Notes under the pieces: generated by a model
The model's database searches: none
Told to the model about the DNA's origin: nothing
The model's input: the letters and a program-made list of their open reading frames with translations, nothing else
Translations under genes and position numbers: made by a program
In this document: piece by piece, positions 25,840 through 33,549 of the stretch
Layout of the letters: every line of letters begins with the position of its first letter
Position numbering within the stretch: the stretch's first letter is position 1
Source of the DNA: Arcanobacterium_A hippocoleae
GTDB lineage: Bacteria > Actinomycetota > Actinomycetes > Actinomycetales > Actinomycetaceae
Length of the DNA: 64,000 bases
Reading direction: 5' to 3'
NCBI RefSeq assembly: GCF_031456295.1
Contig: NZ_JAVDUJ010000001.1
Coordinates: 1,674,001-1,738,000, forward strand

Positions 25840-27126
25840 TTATTTTTGGGTGAAATTATCGCTTGTATTTGTATTTGTATTTGTTTGAGAATTATTTACT
25901 TGCAGGGCGAGAGTGCCATCTTTCAAAATTGCTGCAAGTTTTGTGTTTGCTTTAACTTCTTTTGTGCTGGTGACGATAGTGCCGTCAATCCTATGTAACA
26001 CACTGTATCCGCGAGAAATCGTTGAATATGGGGATAAAGTCCGCAGTTGTTTGAGTAAACCTGTGAAATCCGTGGTGGAAAGTTTAATTCTGTGTTGGAT
26101 TTGGTTGCGGAGTGTGTAGTGCAGATTTTGGATATCTTCGTGACGGTTAATGACTAAGTTTTCTGGGTTTGCGAAGATCGGGCGTTGTCTGATTTGGTTG
26201 AGCTCATTTTGCATTATGTTGATCTTTTGCGTGAATGCATTGCGCATTCGTGAAAGAGCTTGATTTAAGTTTTGTTTTTCTTCGGTTACGTCTGGCACGA
26301 TGCGTTTTGCAGCTGCTGTTGGGGTAGATGCGCGGTAGTCGGCGACGAAATCGAGCACGGGGTTATCAGTTTCGTGGCCGATTGCAGAGACGACGGGAGT
26401 GCTTGCTGCGGCAACTGCGCGCACGAGTTGTTCGTCGGAAAAGGGGAGGAGGTCTTCTACTGATCCGCCACCGCGAGCAAATACGATCACTGCTACATTT
26501 GGATCTGCATCCAGTTCTGCGAAAGCTTTCAGCATTGCTGGAACTGCTTCGGTGCCTTGCACTTGTACTTCTTTTACTGCAAATTCGGCGCTTGCCCAGC
26601 GGGCGCGCGCATTTACGATCACATCATGCATGGCTTTGGTGTTGCGCCCGCAGATCAATCCGATTTTTTGCGGGAGGAATGGGAGGGGAAGTTTGCGGTT
26701 TGCGGCGAATAGTCCTTCTGCTGCGAGCCGTTGTTTGAGTTGCTCAATGCGGGCAAGGATTTCTCCGATTCCCACAGCGCGTACTTCGTCGGCAAATAAT
26801 GCAAGTGATCCGTTTCCTGCCCAGAAGTCTGGTTTAGCGCAGATCACTACGCGTGAACCGGATTCAATGCCGGCAGGGAGTGCGTGGGAGAAAATTTTTA
26901 CGTTGATTGAGACTTTTTCTTCTAAATCGGCGAGTGTAAAGAATTGTACTTTCGCGTTTGGGCGGCGTACGAGGGTGATGATCTCACCTTCGACCCAGAG
27001 ACGTGACATTTTGCTTACGTACTCGGCAATTTTTGTCGAGAGCAGGCGTAGCGGCCACGGCTGCTCTGGCGTGGTGTGAGCTGCGAGTTGCGGAAGATGT
27101 GACGGTATCGGGGTCTGTTGTTTCAT
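25840..27126 (-). CDS. xseA: Exodeoxyribonuclease VII large subunit
   Basis: The 428-residue catalytic subunit degrades single-stranded DNA from either end. An OB-fold covers about residues 20-125 (LWVEGEIITLVRRPNAKVQFFTLAD), then the nuclease core has PQKIGLICGRNTKAMHDVI, FARGGGSVEDLLPFSDEQLVRAVAAA, SAIGHETDNPVLDFVADYRASTPTAAA. A coiled-coil region and the PYSTISRGYSVLHR segment close the family domain. The last ~17 residues are a TNTNTNT tail encoded by three TATTTG units (about 25862-25884), a second short hexanucleotide repeat in the same complex. Clustered with xseB on the minus strand, 102 bases apart. Confidence 0.96.
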   Translation of the reverse strand: MKQQTPIPSHLPQLAAHTTPEQPWPLRLLSTKIAEYVSKMSRLWVEGEIITLVRRPNAKVQFFTLADLEEKVSINVKIFSHALPAGIESGSRVVICAKPDFWAGNGSLALFADEVRAVGIGEILARIEQLKQRLAAEGLFAANRKLPLPFLPQKIGLICGRNTKAMHDVIVNARARWASAEFAVKEVQVQGTEAVPAMLKAFAELDADPNVAVIVFARGGGSVEDLLPFSDEQLVRAVAAASTPVVSAIGHETDNPVLDFVADYRASTPTAAAKRIVPDVTEEKQNLNQALSRMRNAFTQKINIMQNELNQIRQRPIFANPENLVINRHEDIQNLHYTLRNQIQHRIKLSTTDFTGLLKQLRTLSPYSTISRGYSVLHRIDGTIVTSTKEVKANTKLAAILKDGTLALQVNNSQTNTNTNTSDNFTQK

Positions 27127-27192
27127 AGCTGTAATTGTTTCACTTCCTGCTGGTAATGTGGGGGCATAGCGGTTGATACGGGAGGAATGTTG

Positions 27193-28317
27193 ATGGCAAA
27201 TATCGAAGGCGGAAGTATGGAAAGGACGAAAGTCTCGCTTGCGGGTGTGTCTGCTTTTCCAACAGATATGCCGTCTGTGCCCTCACCGGAGGGGAAGAAG
27301 ATTCTGCTTGCAACTCCACGCGGTTATTGTGCGGGGGTGGATCGTGCAGTGGATGCTGTTGAGAAAGCGCTCGAATTGTATGGTGCTCCAATTTATGTCC
27401 GCAAAGAGATCGTGCACAACAAGTTTGTGGTGGAAACGCTTACGCAGCGAGGGGCAATTTTTGTTGATGAAATCGAAGATGTGCCGTATGGGAAAAGGGT
27501 TGTTTTTTCGGCGCATGGTGTTTCTCCGGTAGTTCACGAGCAGGCGGATGAGCGGCAATTGATGACGATTGATGCTACCTGCCCGCTGGTGACGAAAGTG
27601 CATAAGCAAGCGGTGCGTTTCGCGGGCGAAGATTACGATATTTTATTGATCGGGCATGAAGGGCACGAGGAAGTTGAAGGCACGCAAGGTGAGGCTCCGC
27701 AACATATTCAGGTGGTGAACGGTCCGGATGATGTTGCTGCAATTGAGGTGCGTGACCCAAATAAAGTGGTATGGATTTCACAGACTACTCTTTCGGTTGA
27801 TGAAACGATGAAAATTGTGCAGAGTTTGCGTGAGCGTTTTCCAAATCTGATCGATCCGCCCTCTGATGATATCTGTTATGCCACGCAGAATCGGCAGGGT
27901 TCGGTAAAGGTAATGGCTCCGCAATCTGATGTGGTGATTGTAGTTGGTTCAGCCAATTCTTCTAATTCGGTACGGTTGGTGGAAGTGGCGCTTGAGGCTG
28001 GAGCTGGTGCAGCTTATCGTGTGGATAAGGTGAGCGAGCTTGATCCGGATTGGTTTACCGGTGCGCGCACGATTGGCGTTACTTCGGGAGCTTCCGTGCC
28101 TGAGATTCTTGTTCGTGAAGTAGTGCAGTGGCTGAACGATCTGGGATTCACTGAGGTGGAGAATGTGAAGACGGTGCGTGAGGATGTGCGTTTTTCATTG
28201 CCAAAGAATCTCCGTTCTGATTTGAAGGAAGTAGGAATTGAAGTGGATCGTCCGCATCGTCCGCGTGACAAGGATGTGCCGGTATCTAATGCACGTTCGA
28301 GTCAGAACACGAAGTGA
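27193..28317 (+). CDS. ispH: 4-hydroxy-3-methylbut-2-enyl diphosphate reductase
   Basis: IspH (LytB) makes IPP and DMAPP in the last step of the non-mevalonate isoprenoid route and holds a 4Fe-4S cluster. The three cluster cysteines are in TPRGYCAGVDRAV, IDATCPLVTKVHK and DDICYATQNRQGSV. Substrate-site histidines are in VRKEIVHN and FSAHGVSP, and SANSSNSVRLVEVA is conserved. About 35 N-terminal residues precede the domain. ATG 27193 is chosen because GGGAGG stands 7 bases upstream; the ATG at 27187 is too close. Divergent from xseA. Confidence 0.96.
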   Translation: MANIEGGSMERTKVSLAGVSAFPTDMPSVPSPEGKKILLATPRGYCAGVDRAVDAVEKALELYGAPIYVRKEIVHNKFVVETLTQRGAIFVDEIEDVPYGKRVVFSAHGVSPVVHEQADERQLMTIDATCPLVTKVHKQAVRFAGEDYDILLIGHEGHEEVEGTQGEAPQHIQVVNGPDDVAAIEVRDPNKVVWISQTTLSVDETMKIVQSLRERFPNLIDPPSDDICYATQNRQGSVKVMAPQSDVVIVVGSANSSNSVRLVEVALEAGAGAAYRVDKVSELDPDWFTGARTIGVTSGASVPEILVREVVQWLNDLGFTEVENVKTVREDVRFSLPKNLRSDLKEVGIEVDRPHRPRDKDVPVSNARSSQNTK

Positions 28318-28319
28318 AT

Positions 28320-29552
28320 CTAAAATAGATTTTCATCGGGGTCTGATTCTTGAATCGTGAATCTTGGATCGACAAATTGCCGCACTTGCCCTGCTTCCGC
28401 ACTGATCTGCAAAGCTGTTTGCGTTAATTCCAGCCCTTCCGTTTCGATCGAATCGAACTGCCTTGCAGTGGTTAGTACGCGTGATTCTAATGAACCTAAT
28501 GCGGAATTGTAGTGTTTTACTGAAGCGCTGAGAGACTTTCCGAGTGAGTTTAAGTGTTTTGTTGTAACGTTTAAGCGATCAATCAGTGTGCGCCCAAGAT
28601 TCACGATTTTTGCTGCTTCAGTGGTAGCTGCAGATGATGCCCAAATCGTGGCAATTGCTCGCAGTAATGCAAGTAGTGAAGTAGGTGAAGTAAGCACTAC
28701 GCCGTCACGAAAAGAATTCTCAAGCAGTGTTGGATCGCGCTCAAGTGCTTCAGCAAGCAATGCTTCTGAAGGTACAAACAGCACTGTGAGTTGTGGAGAA
28801 TCGGTAAAATCTGCAGGATAATTCCGTTTCACTAATTCTTTTACATGCGCAGCCAGCGCTTTTGCGTGCGCATTAAGATATTGCGCTTTTGCAGCGATTT
28901 GCGTAGCATCGCTGCCGGTGATCGCTTGTGCTTTCAAATATGCGCTGAGTGGTACTTTTGCGTCTATCGCAAGATGCCCTCCATTCGGTAAGTGAACGGT
29001 AGCATCAGGGCGCAGCCCACGTTTTTCGTTACTTAAGATTCCGTCCGTGAAATTAGAACTTTGCTGCTGCAAACTAAAATCTACGTGCGCGATCATCCCA
29101 GCTGCTTCAAAAATACGTTGCAACTGCATTTCGCCCCAATTTCCGCGCGCGGATGTGGAACGAAGAGCGGAGCTGAGCTCATTTGCAGTGTTGCGTAACT
29201 CTGCCTGTAATTTTGCATCATTGGCAAGCTGATTCAGTAATTTTTCTGATGCTCCGGCAGTATGCTGATCAAGCTCAGATACTTGCCGATTCACTAAATC
29301 GAGTTGCTTTTGCAGCGGGGTGAGCGCTTGGAGTAGCTCACCGTGCTCCTCGTGGCGTGCAGATAGCTCACGATTCGATACGCGTAATTGCTCCAATTGC
29401 CCTTGCGTGAGTAAAAGTTCTTCACGTAAAGCACTTGCCTTTGATTCTACCTGCCGTAATTGGCTCGCATTCTGGAATTTAGCTGCGAAAAAACCAGCTG
29501 CGCTACCGATTGCAAGCATTACAAGCATCATTATTACTACATTGATTTCCAT
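28320..29552 (-). CDS. rmuC: DNA recombination protein RmuC
   Basis: The 410-residue protein has an N-terminal membrane helix (VVIMMLVMLAIGSAAGFFAA), a long coiled coil to about residue 130, and the RmuC domain: RGNWGEMQLQRIFEAAGM, GLRPDATVHLPNGGHLAIDAKVPLSAYL, and LTVLFVPSEALLAEALERDP. RmuC limits inversions at short repeats and has a nuclease-like core (Asp, Glu, Lys in the DAKV segment). It is convergent with ispH, with 2 bases between stops, and divergent from ychF. Confidence 0.94.
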   Translation of the reverse strand: MEINVVIMMLVMLAIGSAAGFFAAKFQNASQLRQVESKASALREELLLTQGQLEQLRVSNRELSARHEEHGELLQALTPLQKQLDLVNRQVSELDQHTAGASEKLLNQLANDAKLQAELRNTANELSSALRSTSARGNWGEMQLQRIFEAAGMIAHVDFSLQQQSSNFTDGILSNEKRGLRPDATVHLPNGGHLAIDAKVPLSAYLKAQAITGSDATQIAAKAQYLNAHAKALAAHVKELVKRNYPADFTDSPQLTVLFVPSEALLAEALERDPTLLENSFRDGVVLTSPTSLLALLRAIATIWASSAATTEAAKIVNLGRTLIDRLNVTTKHLNSLGKSLSASVKHYNSALGSLESRVLTTARQFDSIETEGLELTQTALQISAEAGQVRQFVDPRFTIQESDPDENLF

Positions 29553-29784
29553 GAAAACAGATTAACTGACCGCTCCCTGGAAAATTCCTTGCTTTTTCGA
29601 TAAAGCCTGAAATTAAGCGGAAAAGTGATCTTTGTGAGGAAAAATCTGATTCTGCAAGCACGCCATCAGCCCCCGCAATACGAATAAAACGCAAATTTTC
29701 CTGCGGCAAGCCGAATTTCACACCCGAAACTCAGGTGCATCCCCAAATTCGCACAAACACGCCATTCCCACTAGACTTAAGCGC

Positions 29785-30864
29785 GTGGCTTTAACAATTG
29801 GAATTGCAGGACTCCCAAACGTCGGGAAGTCAACTCTTTTTAACGCGCTTACTCGCGCAACCGTGCTTGCGGCAAACTACCCGTTCGCAACTATCGAACC
29901 AAATGTTGGTGTGGTGCCTTTACCAGATCCGCGGTTGCAAAAACTCGCCGAAATTTTCGGATCGGCAAAACTTTTACCGGCAACAGTGTCGTTCGTGGAT
30001 ATTGCGGGAATCGTGCGCGGTGCTTCAGAAGGTGAAGGGCTGGGAAATCAATTCCTTGCAAATATTCGTGAGGCAGATGCGATCTGCCAGGTCACGCGGG
30101 CATTTGCGGATCCTGATGTGGTGCATGTAGATGGAAAAGTGGATCCGGCAGCCGATATTGAAACGATCACTACAGAGCTTGTGCTTGCTGATATACAAAC
30201 ACTGGAAAAGCAGTTGCCGCGCCTGCAAAAGGAGCTGACCGGAAAGAAAATTGAGAAAGAAGTAGTGGAAACAGCAAAAGCTGCACTTGCGATTCTTGAA
30301 CAGGGCAAGACGCTTTCTGCTGCTGGCGGAGGTCTTGATCCAGACATCTTGAAGTCGTTCCAATTAATGACGGCGAAACCGTTTATTTATGTATTTAACA
30401 CTGACGATGCTGGCCTTGCAGATCAAGAAATGCAGGAAAAACTACGGGCACTCGTTGCGCCGGCAGAGGCAATTTTCCTAGATGCGAAATTTGAGGCAGA
30501 GCTGGTAGAGCTTGCAGAAGATGAAGCTCGCGAGATGCTCGCGGAAGCAGGGCAAGAGGAATCAGGGCTTGATCAGCTCGCCCGTGTTGGATTCGATACG
30601 CTCGGATTGCAAACGTATCTCACTGCTGGTCCGAAAGAAGCCCGCGCCTGGACGATCCACAAAGGGTGGACGGCCCCGCAGGCGGCTGGCGTGATCCATA
30701 CTGATTTTGAGCGTGGCTTCATTAAAGCGGAAGTAGTATCTTTTGCCGATCTGCTCGAATATGGCTCGATGCAAGAATGTAAAGCACACGGCAAAGTACG
30801 CATGGAAGGCAAAGAATACGTAATGCAAGACGGAGATGTTGTGGAGTTTCGGTTTAATGTGTAA
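29785..30864 (+). CDS. ychF: Redox-regulated ATPase YchF (Obg family)
   Basis: The 359-residue P-loop protein binds ribosomes and hydrolyses ATP rather than GTP. G1 is GIAGLPNVGKSTLFNALT, G3 is FVDIAGIVRGASEGEGLGNQFL, the altered G4 is FNTDD, followed by the coiled coil and the C-terminal TGS domain (GVIHTDFERGFIKAEV, YVMQDGDVVEFRFNV). The GTG start has no ribosome site; a TAGACT element at 29772-29777 would place transcription at or next to the GTG, suggesting a leaderless mRNA. Its final eight codons recur, diverged, at 32512-32535. Confidence 0.96.
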   Translation: MALTIGIAGLPNVGKSTLFNALTRATVLAANYPFATIEPNVGVVPLPDPRLQKLAEIFGSAKLLPATVSFVDIAGIVRGASEGEGLGNQFLANIREADAICQVTRAFADPDVVHVDGKVDPAADIETITTELVLADIQTLEKQLPRLQKELTGKKIEKEVVETAKAALAILEQGKTLSAAGGGLDPDILKSFQLMTAKPFIYVFNTDDAGLADQEMQEKLRALVAPAEAIFLDAKFEAELVELAEDEAREMLAEAGQEESGLDQLARVGFDTLGLQTYLTAGPKEARAWTIHKGWTAPQAAGVIHTDFERGFIKAEVVSFADLLEYGSMQECKAHGKVRMEGKEYVMQDGDVVEFRFNV

Positions 30865-30890
30865 TCATTATCGGCATTGATAATGATTTT
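30865..30890 (+). terminator. ychF terminator
   Basis: TCATTATC-N6-GATAATGA begins directly after the stop codon and is followed by TTTT. Confidence 0.75.
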
Positions 30891-30919
30891 CGCGATTATC
30901 TTATTCCGCTATTGCTGTT

Positions 30920-30971
30920 CAATCTGAAACTAACCTGCAGTATCCGGTTCGTATAGGCTGGTTTCAGATTG
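30920..30971. repeat. 11-bp inverted repeat near the island's left edge
   Basis: CAATCTGAAAC (30920-30930) is mirrored perfectly by GTTTCAGATTG (30961-30971) around 30 bases, with a nested AACC/GGTT. It could fold in RNA or mark the end of an inserted piece. No transposase is nearby. Confidence 0.5.
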
Positions 30972-31031
30972 ATCGATTAAGAGAAAATTTATGCATAGAT
31001 AAAGAAAATACTAGTAGGTTTAGGACGAACG

Positions 31032-31553
31032 ATGTTTGAAATGGGCAGTCTTGCTGACTGGATTTCGGCAGTCGGCGGTCTTCTTGCTGTTATCGCAGCT
31101 TCGATGAGCTGGAAGTCCAGTCAGCGAATGCTGAATATTGAGCAGAATCGTGATTCAAAGCGAGCACTTGCCATGCGGCGTGAACAGGCGGAGCTAGTGT
31201 TTGCGGTGGGTGCATGCTTGCCTAATCGAGATAAATCAGAACAATGGGCAATCTATATTTACAATGGATCAACCAAACCAATTTTTGATATTAAAATTGA
31301 AAGCCAAAAACTTGATGGCCGCGCTCCGAATAAGCCTCTTGCCTTGAGCGTGATACCTCCGGGGCAGTTCGTCGTTCCAAGTCATCCGGTTTATCATTGG
31401 GGAACACTTGTTGACTTGTCCTTGAAACCAGAAATTGTGGATTTGCTTGTTAAGGGGAAAGGTGCGGGGATGATTACTAGGTTTGAATTTGCAGACTCTT
31501 CACATCAAATCTGGACAATCGGTGCTGCCGGGCAGCTGCACTCAAAGCAGTAA
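31032..31553 (+). CDS. Hypothetical membrane-anchored protein
   Basis: I do not recognise this 173-residue protein. It starts with a single membrane helix (WISAVGGLLAVIAASMSW, about residues 8-25) and a basic helix (RMLNIEQNRDSKRALAMRREQAEL). The soluble C-terminal domain looks beta-rich (WAIYIYNGSTKPIFDIKIESQKL, VIPPGQFVVPSHPVYHWG). This shape resembles small proteins found in mobile or defence islands, but no specific family is claimed. AGGAC precedes the ATG. It is the first gene after ychF in the segment bounded by ychF-like ends. Confidence 0.6.
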   Translation: MFEMGSLADWISAVGGLLAVIAASMSWKSSQRMLNIEQNRDSKRALAMRREQAELVFAVGACLPNRDKSEQWAIYIYNGSTKPIFDIKIESQKLDGRAPNKPLALSVIPPGQFVVPSHPVYHWGTLVDLSLKPEIVDLLVKGKGAGMITRFEFADSSHQIWTIGAAGQLHSKQ

Positions 31554-31568
31554 GCATAATTACTAAAA

Positions 31569-31679
31569 ATGAATGTCTTTTACGTGCGGCAGCGCCAGAT
31601 CGTGCAAGATCACCCGCAGTTTCGGGATGTCTGCCGGAAGGCGCGCGAGTGGCTGGTGGCTCCAGAGTCCAACTCCTGA
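31569..31679 (+). pseudogene. GC-rich gene fragment (36 codons)
   Basis: The frame reads MNVFYVRQRQIVQDHPQFRD and ends REWLVAPESNS. It looks like the C-terminal end of a protein; the N(V)F...HPQFRD pattern loosely recalls GrpB/UPF0157-type C-termini, which I cannot confirm. The stretch is visibly GC-richer than its neighbours. It is probably a remnant of an imported gene. Confidence 0.3.
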
Positions 31680-31740
31680 GGGATGCTGCTACTAGTGAGC
31701 CGGTAGCGCGAACAATCCGGCGCTAGTCATGCTGTAAGTT

Positions 31741-31765
31741 ATTAGCTAGCTATAAGCTAGCTAAT
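31741..31765. promoter_or_regulatory. Palindromic operator candidate for relB/relE
   Basis: ATTAGCTAGCT-ATA-AGCTAGCTAAT: 11-bp arms, 3-base centre, 38 bases upstream of the antitoxin ATG. RelB-type antitoxins repress their own promoter through such palindromes, so an autoregulatory operator is likely. Confidence 0.65.
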
Positions 31766-31803
31766 GTGAGATTATGGTGAATAGGACGGAGAAAGGAACA
31801 GCT

Positions 31804-32133
31804 ATGGCACGAAGTGCTACGGTGTTTGCTCGGGTAGAACCAGAAGTAAAAGAGAACGCCGAAGAGGTGTTAAGTAAACTTGGTATCCCTATGAGCAATG
31901 CGGTGGATATGTTTCTGCGGCAAGTAGTAATCCAAGGTGGAATACCGTTTGCGCTGACTAGCCGTCCGCGCACAGGTGTGCCTGTGGCGCATGCGAGCTT
32001 GAGTGAAGCAGAGTTTCGCGATGAACTCCAAAAAGGGCTCGACTCGATTGCGGCTGGTCGCACCGCTACAGCTGACGAGGTAGATGCAGCAATGAGCGCG
32101 CTTCGCGCCAGTGTGAGCACAATCGGACGTTAA
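31804..32133 (+). CDS. RelB/DinJ-family antitoxin
   Basis: The 109-residue protein has the RelB/DinJ ribbon-helix-helix N-terminus: ATVFARVEPEVKENAEEVLSKLG, then MSNAVDMFLRQVVIQGGIPFAL, matching the family closely. The C-terminal part, expected to wrap the toxin, is charged and ends SALRASVSTIGR. It is longer than E. coli DinJ (86 residues). ATG 31804 has AAAGGA; the frame from 31774 lacks a ribosome site. The palindrome upstream fits autoregulation. The toxin gene starts one base after its stop but is broken, so the antitoxin now seems to stand alone. Confidence 0.9.
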   Translation: MARSATVFARVEPEVKENAEEVLSKLGIPMSNAVDMFLRQVVIQGGIPFALTSRPRTGVPVAHASLSEAEFRDELQKGLDSIAAGRTATADEVDAAMSALRASVSTIGR

Positions 32134-32134
32134 A

Positions 32135-32449
32135 ATGTGGGACATCGCCTATTCGGCTGAGGCGCAGGCGGACTTGGCCGACATTTACGTCTACCTTGCT
32201 TGGGATTTGGGTGCTCCGTAGGTGGCGAATCATATTGAAGAGGCAATCAGATCAAGGATTCGTAGCCTCGCTGAGTATCCTTTGCGCCACAGAGTGCTAG
32301 ACGATCTAGCGATGGGTGCTGTGCAAGTGCGAGTGACTAAGGTAGGCAATTATGAAATCTTTTATCATGCGGATGAGCTGACTAATTCAGTAGTAGTCGT
32401 GCGGATTCTGTATGCTGGTCGCGACATAGCTGAACAGTTAAGAGGATGA
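32135..32449 (+). pseudogene. RelE/ParE-family toxin gene with internal amber stop
   Basis: Starting one base after the antitoxin stop, the frame encodes MWDIAYSAEAQADLADIYVY and LAWDLGAP, then TAG at 32219-32221. The same frame goes on as VANHIEEAIRSRIRSL ... RVTKVGNYEIFYHADE ... VVVRILYAGRDIAEQLRG, a complete RelE/ParE-type body and C-terminus. Relatives usually have a Gln or similar residue after the Pro, so CAG to TAG by one transition is the simplest history. Nothing else is damaged, so the mutation is recent, or amber suppression or reinitiation at GTG 32222 occurs. The product would cleave mRNA or poison gyrase if intact. Confidence 0.85.
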
Positions 32450-32511
32450 ATTAGTTAATCACGAAGACTACTACTACGGTGCCGAAGAATATCGAGAGTG
32501 AAGTGTACTGG

Positions 32512-32535
32512 GTGGAGTTTCGATTCAACGTGTAA
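32512..32535 (+). pseudogene. Second copy of the ychF 3' end
   Basis: The bases encode VEFRFNV and a TAA, identical in protein to the last codons of ychF (30841-30864). Three of 24 bases differ, all at third codon positions (cga/cgg, ttc/ttt, aac/aat). Weak similarity (AAGAATA) continues about 30 bases upstream. It looks like the tail of a diverged ychF copy left by insertion or recombination. The rest of 32450-32778 holds no credible gene. Confidence 0.6.
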
Positions 32536-32778
32536 TAGTCCCAGGGAAATGTTTTGGGTGAGTGAGATCTTCAGCCCGTCTTTACCCAGAATCATGGTAA
32601 CTGAATACAGCGTCTTCGAAATTCGCGCTATACTACAGTAAATTTCGGTGCGGAAGATTGTATCTTGCACTGAATATATAAGATCTGCTGCGCAGCCTAT
32701 TTCATCTAGCTGGCGGTAAAATAGTGCAAAACAAGTCGGTTCAATAATGAAAAGCGGATACTGCGTTTGGGAAGTGAG

Positions 32779-33393
32779 ATGCATCTGTTGGCAGGTGAAG
32801 AAAATTCTCAGACAACGGCTTTTCAGAAAAAAGTACCTTGGTATCAGCGCTGGTGGTTCCGAGCTGAAGTAGCATTACTAATTACAGCAATTTTGAGCTA
32901 TTTGCTTTTGCTAAGTGAAAATTTCTTCCCTACAGGCACGGTTTATGTGTGGTGGCTCTATAATTTTCTTTTTATTTTGTGCGGGTGCACGAGTGCTACA
33001 CAGGTATTGGTGCTTGCGGCAATGCTGGCAATTGTGATTTATAAAATATGGATGCTGTCAGTATTGCGAAAAAGATTTTCGGAGGGATGGAAAATAATTG
33101 GCGACGGGATCTATCTGCTGATTAGCTCGGTGTATGCTGCGATAGCGTGTGTAGTTACTGGTCTGTTGCTGCTTTTATCATTTGGCGAATTATATGAGAG
33201 TGTGCCGGAGCATGTGCGTGAACATGAAATGTATCGTGTTTGTGATGATGTGGGCATGTATTGCCAGTGGGATCTTGCTTTTCTTGGAGATCCTAGTGAA
33301 ACATTCACGAAAGTGTATCGAACTCATGGTGTTTTGATGACGTATATTGAAACTCTTCCATCTTTAGATGTTTATCGTTCGATGGCAAAGTGA
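32779..33393 (+). CDS. Hypothetical four-helix membrane protein
   Basis: I do not recognise this 204-residue protein. After a polar N-terminus with WYQRWWF come membrane helices at about residues 31-50 (VALLITAILSYLLLLS), 57-78 (WWLYNFLFILCGC), 80-97 (VLVLAAMLAIVIYKIWML) and 116-140 (LISSVYAAIACVVTGLLLLLSF). An outside or inside C-terminal domain follows, with paired cysteines (YRVCDDVGMYCQWD). ATG 32779 is preceded by GGGAAGTGAG. No neighbour clarifies its role. Confidence 0.65.
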   Translation: MHLLAGEENSQTTAFQKKVPWYQRWWFRAEVALLITAILSYLLLLSENFFPTGTVYVWWLYNFLFILCGCTSATQVLVLAAMLAIVIYKIWMLSVLRKRFSEGWKIIGDGIYLLISSVYAAIACVVTGLLLLLSFGELYESVPEHVREHEMYRVCDDVGMYCQWDLAFLGDPSETFTKVYRTHGVLMTYIETLPSLDVYRSMAK

Positions 33394-33549
33394 GTGTGAG
33401 TTCAAGATTTGCATGTGGGATTTTATGTTGAGTTTTGTTGTACTGGTTTTGGGAGTGATGACTCGTAGCTGTGGGGATGAATTGAACATAATCTATCCAG
33501 TATTTGGAATAGCTTCACGTGATGTGGTGAATTCAAGTACCATATATCG

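Noticed and set aside
30512..30828. Antisense ORFs within ychF
   Set aside because: They mirror codon bias of a well-supported gene on the other strand.
30865..32535. Integrative element with integrase at the ychF end
   Set aside because: The ychF-like ends suggest insertion, but I see no integrase, transposase or excisionase, so I do not call a mobile element feature.
32455..32784. Minus-strand 109-codon ORF
   Set aside because: It has no ribosome site, no recognisable domain, and covers the ychF-like remnant and the start of the next plus-strand gene. Most likely chance.
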